Source: Uloborus plumipes (Eukaryota; Arthropoda; Arachnida; Araneae; Uloboridae). Taken from it: a stretch of 64,000 nucleotides of DNA. The position numbers were made by a program, and so were the translations under genes. The notes beneath the pieces were generated by a model, which was not told the DNA's origin, searched no databases, and was given only the letters and a program-made list of their open reading frames with translations. The stretch covers positions 48,688 to 112,687 of the forward strand of contig JAXGGA010002890.1 of the NCBI GenBank assembly GCA_038373865.1. Reading direction: 5' to 3'. Below, piece by piece: positions 35,601-48,300 of this stretch (the stretch's first letter is position 1; every line of letters begins with the position of its first letter).

Positions 35601-36264
35601 CTTGGGGGGAGGGGGGGGGGTCTAGTTGTGCACACTCCCTTGTGGTTGCATTCGAATGTTCCACCAAAGGGGTGTTTATTAACCCTTTTTTGGGTAAAAT
35701 CAGTGTTAATTTCAATGCAGAATCAGCAAGGTGATATGAATTGGACAGCGACCGCCTTGGCGATATGTGCATCAAGCTTGGTACGCCAAGTGTTTGACTG
35801 CCATTGGACAACAAATTGGCACAAATATATTTTTCGCATTTGGGTTCAAGTTGCGCGTTATTGGCAATATTTGGCCAGGAAAAATCCACTGAATCATGTT
35901 AAAATCAGCAATATTTAGAACATTTTTACACATTCTTGGTAAAACATTTTTTTGCATCGTTTCGTGGCAAACTAGGGGAGAAACTGTTTGAATTGTTTTT
36001 CTTACTCTCACTCTAAGCACCTATCTTTAATCACTTAAGGCATCTACTAAGAAATTTACACAATAAAATGGAAGTCGTGTGGGGTCACATAACCAGAATT
36101 TTTTTAATTGATATTGGTCTGAGGACAACACTAAAGTTTTTGCTAATCACAAGACTGCAGCCACTGTGTTCTCTAAAAGTTAAAATTTTGCCACTAAGTT
36201 TAGAGCTGCAGAGAAGGAAAGCTCCCAAAGCAAGAAACAAATTGCTGTTTTGCCCCTTAACATT

Positions 36265-36307
<43 letters not shown>

Positions 36308-39300
36308 AAAAAAAAAAATAAAAAATCAAAAAAAAATAAATAAATTAAAAAAAAAAAAAACGAATTTATTTCCTGAGAAATCAAGTCTTTTGCATGAAGA
36401 ACTACAATCTTGTTAAAGTCTAATTAGAAGAACTCATTACTCATAATAACTACATTTTTGGAAATTAAAATAATTAATAATAATAATCTAAGGAGGTCTA
36501 AATTTCAAGTTTTGTGTCCTAAATTTGTCCTTTTCAAGACATTGACGGAAATGAAATTCTGCCCCCCCCCCTCTCTAAACAAGCCTCTCTTCTCACTTGA
36601 CATAACTTTAATTTTTGAAGGACAGCGCCAGGCTAGGAAATGCAGTTAGTCGGGAAAAAAAAAATCTAAAAAGGAAAACTAAAAATGGGGTAAAACTTGC
36701 ATTGCCCATCACAGCTTTGCCCATGGTCACAACTGAAGGTGACGAGAAAAAAAAATTACTGAAAGACTCCTTTTTCTGGAAATATGAACAAATATCCGTA
36801 CTAGACCGGGCGCTGGAGGGGGTTGAGTATGCAAAATATGAGGACCGCATTTTGACGATGGATTTTAGTTGAGGAAAGCTCATAGATTAACAATATGGAT
36901 GTTGCCAAGCTGAATTCTGGTGCAGTTTTTTTCAATCCCCCTCCTAACGGTCACAAGGAAAATCGATGGAGTGCATACTAAAAAGTAAATTTATTGATGA
37001 CTTTGGTCATAATTTTAGTTATTTCGAGTAGTGGAAGTGATGTTGGGTTGATTTTAATTAAATATTTGCCGGTTATATGTTGTGAAAAATCGATAATTTT
37101 CGGAAAAATTTGCTATTTTTCTCAAACATTTACGCTTAATGCCTTCTAAGGTCACTTTTTCTTAAAATTATTATTGACGAAGTTGTAGAACTTTCAATTT
37201 CCTTCAATTTGATATGCTACTTTGCTATATTTCAATAAACCAATCAAAAGTTATAGAGTTTCAAACACGCACCTTCGTGCTAAAAATGGAGCACTTGCCA
37301 TTCACAAAAATCTAACTGACGCAAAAGAATCGCGCGCTTCCTCTTTTCTCAATGAATTCGACAATCATGATTAGCAATGAAGAAGTTGCTATGGATTACT
37401 GCAAGACAAATGATGTCACGTTTCAAAGGGGACCCCCTCCCCTTAATTCTGGGGGTTTCATTCGTGAAATTGTGGCAAGGGAGAGGGAAAGAATCAAGAG
37501 AAGTTTGACGTCTAGTATTTTTTAATAAAAATATGTTTATAAAAAGTAGCTTAAGAAAAGTACTTAATGAAAATGGGATAGGGGTGTCCAAAAGGTTGAA
37601 AAAGTGTGACATCATTTACGTACGCCCCCCCCCCGTCCCCTCCACAGAGAAATCCCTCCCCCCCCCCTGTTCCCTCCACCGAAAGATTGTTTGAATTGTT
37701 CGATAATGTTTGAAAAAAAAACTTGTTATTTTCAAATAAGGCCTCAAGGGATCTGTAATATGCCGCAATTATGCGACATGTACCCTGATATTTTTTTGCG
37801 TATCGAAAATCCAATGGCTGAACACTTGAACTGCGGATTCAAACCTACTACCAAATGCGTACGAAGCCACATAAACCAACCACCACGACACCTAGCTGAT
37901 AAGCAATCAAAAACTATGAATTTATAACATGTGCATTCAATTCTATTGCTCCTATTGAAATGAGCATGGTGACATTATAATTGTGATAATTAACATTTTA
38001 ATGATAGGAATAATGTAAATGATACTGACGGACAGCATCTTTTTGTAATTATAGTTTTTATTACATTACTACTAATCACATTTTGAAAATATTTACATGG
38101 AATATGGATTGACAGTAATTAGAAAATCCAATATAATCTTTTAAGGTGACATCTTGGTTTCATTCTGAGGCGGAAGGACTAAGTCCTGTCCGCCAGCAGT
38201 GGAAAAGTTGTCCTAAGAAATTGGTAGTGCATTGATGTCATCGTCATCACCTGCGTCATGGATTAATGTTTCGACACCGTTGTTGCAACTGCCCTTGCAA
38301 TGCAGGCATATGTCACAGAACAGTTTAGCAATGGTTTTCTACAAGTGCACCTTCCGGTGTCACATCCCTTTGGGTATCGGTCAAAATTATCATCAAGATT
38401 TCATCAGGAGTAACATCCAATTCCGGGAGTTCTGGAACGATGAGTTGATAATTCTTCCTTTCCCAATTCCCAATACGAAGCTCCACATTAAGTTTCTCCC
38501 CAATCAATAGGTGTACTCGGGGTACGGGGGAGTCAAGAGATCAGTCTTCATGTTAGCAGCTACTTTAATAAATGATTTGTAGCGGCACTCGTTGAGACAA
38601 TTTTCTGTTGCTGGATCACCATAACATAAGAGATACTTGTGATCCCAACAGTCTCAATAGATTCATGGAAAGAAAAACTGTTTGTATATGCTTCAGATAC
38701 ATGTTGCATGATTTGAGACATCTGGTACATTTGGACAAACTTCCTTTCTCTTGAGATGCGCTGCGTATCTTAAATTCTGCCGGAATATTAAATAGTATGC
38801 GTATTCCCTCTTCCATATTTTACCAGCAAAATGTTGAGATCAGTTGATGATTTGGCTATTAAGAGAAACGCCAGATCTGCGTCCTCTCAAATAATAGCTA
38901 ACAAAGAATTTTGCTATCATGTGATAGTTCTTTTTGCAATATCAACGTTAGCATCCTCCAAAGCTCTTAGCTTTTTGATCTCGTTTTTCAACCACTTCAT
39001 CATTAGCGGATTTGTCGGCTGATTCTTATTATGGAAGTTGGACACAAAACCCTCTTGTTCAACTATCGTTCCAATTTCCTTAGTGACATTGATGTCCACA
39101 CATCTCCTGAAGTGATATTGTCAATTCTATTTTGCTGCTCCTGTGCTCTTTGATGTGTCAATGTACCCATCAATAACAACTGTGAAACATATTCCATTAA
39201 AATGGGTTGTTAGAAATTTAACGTAACCATTGCCAATGGTTTATACAGTTGTCTCTTTTTGCCAAACAGTTTTGTAGACAAGGCATCTTCGTTAACAACA

Positions 39301-42300
39301 AAGTCAAATTTAATTAAATCATTGTTGTTATATCAATTTCCTTAAATTAGTATGTAGAGTATAAAGCAGTAAGTAACCGCCCCAAAGCCAGGGCTAAGGC
39401 ACAAACATACAATACACCACCAACTCATTTATTCCATCCATGCACTGCAGTTCCGTGCTTTTTTGAGCTTGTCAGCATGGAATGGGTAGTAAACGAGCGG
39501 AAGGCAGAAATCCTGCAGTCCATGGATGGAATAAACGAGCTAGTGGCGTATTGCAAGTATGTAGAGTGCTGACTTCCTGTACTTCCTCAGTCCAATAATT
39601 TACGCTGCGTATACGTAATTCCAAATTTTCGTCCGATTTCTCGGCAAAGGGCCATCCATAAATGAGGTTACACGTTTTTCAACATTTTGGACACCCCTCT
39701 CCCTTTTTCATTAAGTACTTTTCTTAAGCTAGATTTTATGAACATATTTTTATTAAAAAATACTAGACGTCAAACTTCTCTTTATTCTTTCCCTCTCCCT
39801 TGCCACAATTTCACGAATGAAACCCCCAGAATTAAGGGGAGGGGGTCCCCTTTGAAACGTGACATCATTTGTCTTGCAGTAATCCATAGCAACTTCTTCA
39901 TTGCTAATCATGATTGTCGAATTCATTGAGAAAAGAGGAAGCGCGCGATTCTTTTGCGTCAGTTAGATTTTTGTGAATGGCAAGTGCTCCATTTTTAGCA
40001 CGAAGGTGCGTGTTTGAAACTCTATAACTTTTGATTGGTTTATTGAAATATAGCAAAGTAGCATATCAAATTGAAGGAAATTGAAAGTTCTACAACTTCG
40101 TCAATAACAATTTTAAGAAAAAGTGACCTTAGAAGGCATTAAACGTAAATGTTTGAGATAATAGCAAATTTTTCCCAAAATTATCGATTTTTCACAACAT
40201 ATAACCGGCAAATATTTAATTAAAATCAACCCAACATCACTTCCACTACTCGAAATAACTAAAATTATGACCAAAGTCATCAATAAATTTACTTTTTAGT
40301 ATGCACTCCATTGATTTTCCTTGTGACCGTTAGGAGGGGGATTGAAAAAAACTGCACCAGAATTCAGCTTGGCAACATCCATATTGTTAATCTATGAGCT
40401 TTCCTCAACTAAAATCCATCGTCAAAATGCGGTCCTCATATTTTGCATACTCAACCCCCTCCAGCGCCTGGTCTAGGAAAGTGAACTAGCAGTGCTGCCC
40501 TCTGTTGTCAGTTGCGCTTACTAGATGATATTTTTAGGTGTTTATGAGTTAACGATCAGTGAAAAAAGTGCTTTTTCTCTCTCCTTGAGATGAGCTCAGA
40601 AAATACTCTCGGAAACATGACCAACAGTACTTTTGTGAAACATGTGATCATCTGGGTACTGGCCACTTCATATTGAATGAATCGACTGCCAACTCTCACT
40701 AAGAAAACGTTTTTTTTTTTCTTGCGCAAAATACGGAGATTTAAACTGGCTCGACCTTTGATCTCCACAGGGACGACTGATTCATCAAAATAAAACTTTT
40801 CAGACGTTGTCTTACTGTTACTCAGAATCCCTGGCGTAAAAAAAGTGCCCACATTTAGGAAGATTTTTAAGCTGTCAATTTTCTTTTCATTCTTTTACTC
40901 CACACTGTCTTGACTGTATTTAATACATATCTCTGTATAACAGTATTGGGATTTGAAATGTGGCTTAAAACTATGGACCTAAGCTGAAGCTCCAAGCACG
41001 ACAAGATAGCGGAGTTTGATATCACTCAAATTGGTCAAGTGAATACAAGGGTCGATCCAGAGGGAGGTCATGACCCCCTCCTCAACCAGACGCTGGATCC
41101 GCCCTTCAGTGAATACTACCCGAAGAACCATGTCTGTACAAAGTGCCTTCAACAGCTTCAATTAAGAAGTTAAAAATAGTTTCAATATGTTGGATTAATG
41201 GATGTCTGCAATACACCGCTAACTCAACCATTTCGATCCATGGACATCTGTTTCGAGCTTACTCTGTTTTCATCAGCATGGAATACGAAATTAGTCGAGT
41301 TGGAGGCAAAAATCCTCTTATATAGCAAAGAAAGCCAAAAAAACTGGTAGCTAATGTGAAATTAGAAACATGGATCGAAATGGTCGAGTTGGCGATGTAT
41401 TGCATGTTTCTGCCTTAGCCCTTGCTTAGGGGCGGTTACTCACTGCTTTAATGAATGTCTGTTTTTCTTCTTTTGTAGAAGTAAGTCATTTTTTACCTGT
41501 ATAAAAAAGCAACTTTGCAACACATTAATGTTTGCATCTCTTTTTCAGGATGAGCCCGACGTCCAATGTGCTCCCCTGTTTGGGAAAGGTTGCTGTGTCA
41601 GGTAAGTTAAGTTGCATTCATCACTGAAATGAGTTGATTCTTAATGCAGTATCACATTTCCCCGAAGTGTGGTTCATGGACCCGCGGGGGTCCTCGAGCT
41701 CATGTCAGGAGATTCGCGGGGCTGTCCTGCTAACACGCAAAAAAATATTTGAAATTGAAGGTTGAGTGACAATATTTGCATTCAAAACGAAATCACAATA
41801 ATGAAGGATAAAAAGTTCTTATTTACGTACACGTAGAGCTCCTTTAGAGGACAGGCTGACTTGTCCGACATTTTGGTTCCAAGGCATTCTTGGATCCAGC
41901 CTTGTTACAGGTATTTGAAACACAATATCATACCTGGTTGCTCTGGCGTAAAATAACTTATGATTAGTTGGATAAAGCGCTATATTAGGTAAATTTAAAA
42001 AGATAACTTATTTCTCGAATTTAAAAACAGTTTATTGGGAAATGTTTCATGAAATTGGGTCTATTTTCATATTGCACTTGTTTTAGGCCTGAGTTTATGA
42101 AATGTTTTTGTCATATAGACAAAAATAGTCAAATATCATCTATGCAGCTACAATTCAAGCTTAGCTTCCACTTTTCTTCAATGCGACTTGAGTACAGATA
42201 CCAATGGTTCCACGCCCACCGTTTTGGAACCAAAATGTCGGATGAGTCAGCTCCCCTCTTATAGGAGCCTTAGCATAACCAACAGTTAACCTATTAATGC

Positions 42301-45300
42301 CTGACTTTTTTTTCCAAAGATATTCTGTATACTGGTTACAAACAGCGTTTAATGGACAGGAAAAATAATTAAAAAAATATTATGTAAGAAATATTGTTTT
42401 TATTAAGGAAAGAAAAATCGTCCCTTAAAAGTTACGATAGACCCCAAAGGGTACAATACATACTTTATTTACTAAAATTTTTTTCTGCCTTCGATATAAT
42501 GTTTAAAAAGACATTTTTAGAAGAAGAAATAAAAGCAGCAATTAACATAAACTGGGAAGCTGGGAATAATTTTTAAAACGTAGCTTTTTATTCTTGAGAT
42601 TGTGAACGATGTAATTCTTGATAAAGATCATAATAAAACGGCTACAGAACACACTTTACAATGGTTATGTGCTGCAATCTGATAATAATGAATTGAAACG
42701 ATACCAAAGTAAAAATTGAACACTATTATGTGGTTGAAATGTTCATTTTTGGTGAATTCAGACACACTTTTTGGACCGTCCCTGAAAAGGGACGCTAGAC
42801 ATTAATGGGTTACGTAGTAAATTACCTAATATATTGCTCAATAGTTGTCATTTCTTTATTTCTTTTCTTTTTTTTGACAATATTAACGCTTTTAGTTTGA
42901 TTGTGTGTTTCATATCCTATAGACCTGCGCATGCCTTTGATCTGGAAGGACAGCGACCACTTCAAGAACCGGGGCGACCGCCGACGTTTCGCGGTCTTTT
43001 GTCTGCTGAAGATCGGCACGGAAGTCCAGGACACGGCCATGGTCGCCGATGTGGACAGGAGTATGACGGACGTGGCCTTTGAAGACGTCATCGTTTTGTA
43101 GGTTTATTTAATTTCAGGCATTTTTTTTTTCATATCTAATCACTTTATAGGTATAGTCTTCCGGTACCTTTCACCCAAAATTTCTTTATTTTAAGCTGCT
43201 TCGTTCATAGTTTGATAGTTTAAAATGTAATTACTGGTATAAAATGGAAGAAACATTCCTAAAATATTTGTCGTTATCCAAAGTAAAGAATGAATAATTA
43301 CTAAATCCAAATGAAACGAATTATTAAGCTTGTTCAAAGCTGTTCTGCCATTTCGGGTTTCATTGAGCCACGCCAAAAATGGACTGCAAAATGAATTATC
43401 TCACTTAAAGTAGCACAACTTTAAAGCAGCAAAATAAAATGCCTAAATATTTGAAAACTTCCACTGTTTGCGTCACAATACTGCTAATGAACTGCAATAA
43501 TGGCACAACTCAAAAAACACCTCGTTTTGTCCTAAAAAAAGGCGTAAATATGAAAATATGCGTTCTTTTTAGCAGCAATACTAGCACAACTCACAATTTA
43601 ATATTAGATCAATTCATTTCAGTAAACTAAAGCACTCCATATGCGTTTTTCTTAGTAATGGAAATTTTAAACCCACTTATCTCAAGGCATGAAATTTTTC
43701 CTTTATTTGAGTTGTGCCGCTTATGCAGCCCTTGAGCCACGTATATCTCTCATTTAAACTGTGCCACAGAATATTACAAAGTAGAATAAGCACTTTCAAC
43801 AACTTCAAAAATGGGAAATAGAGAAATATTTAATGACAGAACGAGCGGTGCACAATACTGTCAACTCGTATCTTGCATAATAAAGAGTAGAAAGCGAAGA
43901 ATGCAGTGCTAGGTCTTTAAGAAACCAATAAATAAATATGCTAAAATTTTTGAAATGGTGCAAATGTAACTGGCCTGGTACAAAGTTACCCTGAATAAGT
44001 GTATAAATCTCGTATACAGTTAAGATAAAAGAAATAAATGTATTGAAATGAATTTTAGCAATTGCACAAAGGTATTTATTTTTTTCAAAGAATATACTGT
44101 CTGTCATTTTTACTTTTTCGCCAACTAAATGCAATTACTGCTGCAAATTACGGTCCAACAATAAATAATCACATTGCAAAAATATATTTGGAGCACTTTT
44201 TTCTTTTAAACTCAACTGATACGAAAAATTTTTAGTATTATTAGTCATTGAAATTTCGTACATTATTCTTCATAATGATAATAAAAACAATAAACATGAA
44301 CAAACTTCAATCAGCAAACGATAAATTAAGAGCTAAACTTGTTCACTCAAGCCATTTACTGCGATTTGTCTCTTCTCTATCTCTACTAATAATAAAGCTG
44401 AAGGTGGTTCTGTCTGTCCTTCTTTCTTTCTTTCTTTCTTTCTGTCTGTCTGTCTGTTACGCGCGTAGCGCCAAAACCGTTCGGTCGATTTTCATGCCAC
44501 TTGGTACAAAATTAGTTTGTAGCATGTAGTTTTGCACCTCGAAGCGATTTTTCGAAAATTCCATTTCGTTCTTTTTCTATTCGAATTCTTAGCGGAAATT
44601 CGATAAAATAGGGAAGAAATATTTCACACACATTTTCAAGTCTTATGTCATTCGAAAGCTTGGAATTTTCTGCACAAAATGAAGTTTTTTCGAAGTTTCT
44701 ACGATCATCAGGAGAGCTGTAACAACTGTTTTTAGAATCCCGAAATTCAAGACTTACCTTCAGTAAAGCAAGCCAAACGATTCTAAAATGGTTCAGCTCG
44801 ATAATAAAATTTGTTTGAAAAGAGAGATGAAAAGAATTATTTTATCAACGGAAATCAACTTTTCATGTTGTTACTATGGTTACGTGTTCATACTTATTTT
44901 TGTTTCGTTCTTTTTCCAGGGTTGCCAGACGTAGTATTTTTGATTCTACGGTAGTATTTTTTCGGCCCAAATAAGGAGCGTAGTATTTTTCTGGCAACCC
45001 TGTTTCCAATATACTAATGACTTAATTAAAAGATTTGGCGGATTTTTTTTTTCATTTTCATAGATTTCGCATTTCAGCAACATTGATTTTGGCAACGTTT
45101 GGAAACAGTAGTATTTTGTAATATTTTTTTAGAGGAGGTATAGTATTTTTTGTTCCAATTCTCTGGCAACCCTGTCTTTTTCGCGGTGAAGATGCTTTGG
45201 GACCCTGCTTGGCGCGTTTTCAAAAAGTCAACTACGCAAAATAGCTAGGGTTACCACGCTTGGCGCGCCTATCGTTCATTTAGCGAGAAAAGGGTACCTA

Positions 45301-48300
45301 AAGCACAGATTGACGAAATATTGTATCAATTTCGATATTGCATCGTTTTTTTAAAGTGTTTCGTTTCGGAAAATGTATTGTTTTGTTTTTTAAGCTGGGA
45401 AAGAAAACTTTCTTCTTCTTTTAAACTTTGGTAAGATTTCTGTTGGTTCCTGTTATCAACAAAATTGTTCTTATTTTCTCTTTTGGCTTATTTTTGTCCA
45501 TCTCCCTTGGGGTTGCATTCGAATGTTCCAAGGGGGTGTTTTACCCCATTTATCGGGTAAATCAGTGTTTTCAATGCAAGGTGATATGAATTGGTTGACA
45601 AAAGTGATATGAATTGGCGCGACCACTTGGCGATATATCGCCAAGCTTTTGATCGCCAAATATTTGACGCAAAATTGGCGAATTTTTTTTTTTTTTTTTG
45701 ATTTGGGTTCAATTTGGCGCTGTTGGCGATATTTTGCGAAAAATCCACTGAATGATGTTAAAAACGACGATCTTTAGGAGATTAATCATTGTAAAATATT
45801 TTTTTGCATTGTTTCGTAGCAAACTAGGGCTACAAATGTTTGAATTGTTATCTTGCTCACTCCAAGCACTATTTTAGCACTTAAGGCATCTACTAAGAAA
45901 TTTACACGTAAAATTAAGTAGTGTGGGGTCCATATCAGATCTTTATATCACTTTGAAGGAATTATAGTTGAATAAAACTAAAATAGAGCATTTTTTCTGA
46001 TATATCAATTATTTTACAAATGAACTTTTAATTTTATACCACGGGCAAAGCCGTGCGGGTACCGCTAGTATTGAAATAAATTAATAATGAAGTAAAATAT
46101 CTTTCGCAGACGATAAATTTAGAATGGTTTACTATGATGTCTCTTTTTTGACCTCATATGGTTAAAGAAGTATTCCCTCTTCTATACAACTCGTCAGATC
46201 GCCATAATATCTCTGGACTCGCAAATATAGTAAGCGTAAGTCTCTTCCTTCTCTACCTATTTTAAGGAATGGACTCAATTTCTCAATTGATTGACAGGAG
46301 CCATCTCATCACAGTTTTATGATAATTCTGCTGAACCTGATACAGTCACTCAGGGAAACTTCGGCTCACAATTTCTTTAATTTAAATTGTCTCACAAAGC
46401 AGTGTAGTGAAAGGAGGCCCCCCCCCCCCCCCCAAGGCTTTAGTTTCCATTACTGCCGGCTTTTCCTTTAACATTATAACAAATCAAATCTGTATCGAGA
46501 ATTTTCTACCTACAGTAAGCATGACCGTTATCACCCCTAACACAAAACGACGATAACTAGCGTAACTGTAGAGAGATGGCGCAACTACTCATATCCACAA
46601 ATCAGAAATAAGCATGAAGGGGAGGAAAATTTTCTCAAAAATATTAATCTTAAAAATGAATTTTTTCTTCCCATTTCAGATGAACAATTCTATTGTATGT
46701 TTTGGATGCAAAAGGCTCATTTATAAGTCAAACTGAACTCACAAATCTATTTCAGCAATACTGTTCCTCATGATTTTGAGTTTCGTCTGGAAGTGTATAG
46801 TCATATTTTGCAAGAAGATTTAAGCATAGCCAGTGCATCCAATAAGTTGAAGAAGAAAATATCCTATTCAGTGAGTAAAGCAATAGGAAAAAGACTGTCC
46901 GATAATTTTGTGAGTATTGCTTTTACTGTTCATGTTATTAAGTATCTTATTAATCCTAAATATTTCGTAATTATTTGAAAAATAAAATCATTCATATTAG
47001 GGCTTTCCTATTGCGTCCCACAAACATCACTAAATACATTATTAATTTGATAAGTTTTGACCGTTGTTATTTTGATATATTTTTAAAAATATAAAGTGCC
47101 CATGCCATTCAATACAATTTAAAAGAAGACATATGTGTGTTTTTAAAGAGGTTTTGGCTTTTCTGTAATCTTAAAATTATAACCTACTTTTTTTTCTTTT
47201 TTTTTGATACGTTCTTTATTAAATATTTGTTTGCTTATGTATTTCAGAAAGAAGATTCCAATTTTAAAACGGGGTAAGTTTGTGTAACCTTTTCTTATAT
47301 TTTATTATGCATATAGTATTATTTTATTTAACTCCTTGCCTTGTTGTACAAAATTATTCTCCTCATTTCCAATAATCTGGTCCAAAGAGCTGCTGCTAAC
47401 AATAATAATGAAGCATTTCGAAATATGAATTCAATTGAACTGTATATTCTTACTCTTTTCCAGATTTGCCGACTTCGATTTAGTAGCGAGTGCGAAGTTA
47501 AATCTTAGCGACGCAAATTCTCGGATAAAAACATATGATTTAGTTATGGAGAATTCAGACAAAAATAGCAACCAAATCCCGCTGTTCGGGCACTTCTGTT
47601 GTCGACTTGCTGTGCAGCCGTCGTGCATGACGGAAGAAGTCCATTCAGGTTACCTAAGTCTAGTCCAAGTAAGTGTTTATTTAGTTTCTCCATGAAATTT
47701 AAAAATAAAACTAAGAACTAAACTCAGTGGTGCACCAGCCCATGGGGTCAAGGCCTGTGCCCGTTAGAGTGGTCCTTAACTAAGGACGGATTTAGAAAGC
47801 TCCAATGGAGGGGCGATTTTTTTTTCCATTTGCCCTATTTTTTTATACAACATATACTAGTTAACACATGTTTATTACAAATGTTTCGGTCTTCAATTTC
47901 GAAAAAAATCCAGATCAGAGCCCCGAATCCCAACCGTTGTTATCACCGAAGATCATCTAAAATCACATTTTTTGAACTTCAAAGTTGAAAAACTACCGGA
48001 GAAGAGTCCCTCAAAGAAAGATCGCCCTTCCCTTGTATCCGCCCATGTCCTTAGACTATAGGCGGAAAACAAATGTTATGTTGTTATAAATCTAATGCGA
48101 TATTTCTTTTCCTTTTGTGTTAGTAAGTAACTGGTAAAAAATTTAATAACACTTGCCGCCAACGGGGTTAAAACATTAAATAAAATCGTTAAATCCCCCA
48201 AGTTTTACAATACTAATTTTTAATAATCTTTCAATTTAGAACAGCTGTTTAATAGTAGTAATAACTGAATTAAGAGCTGAAATTACTTAATTACAAAATA

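Larger units (their letters stand above)
36801..40476 (-). mobile_element. 3.7-kb element with ~820-bp terminal inverted repeats and decayed gene
   Basis: The left arm (36805-37624) and right arm (about 39655-40472) are near-identical inverted copies. Both begin ACC(G/A)GGCGCTGGAGGGGG, then TTGAGTATGCAAAATATG. CTAG stands at both outer edges (36801-36804, 40473-40476) and may be a 4-bp target duplication or part of the ends. The 2-kb interior carries a minus-strand gene relic (39340 to 38270) and a nested foldback repeat (39366-39560). It lies within the 8.9-kb rhotekin intron. The superfamily was not recognised. Confidence 0.75.

Noticed and set aside
36068..36384. Lys-rich and Phe-rich frames on both strands
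   Set aside because: They are translations of an A-rich low-complexity tract.
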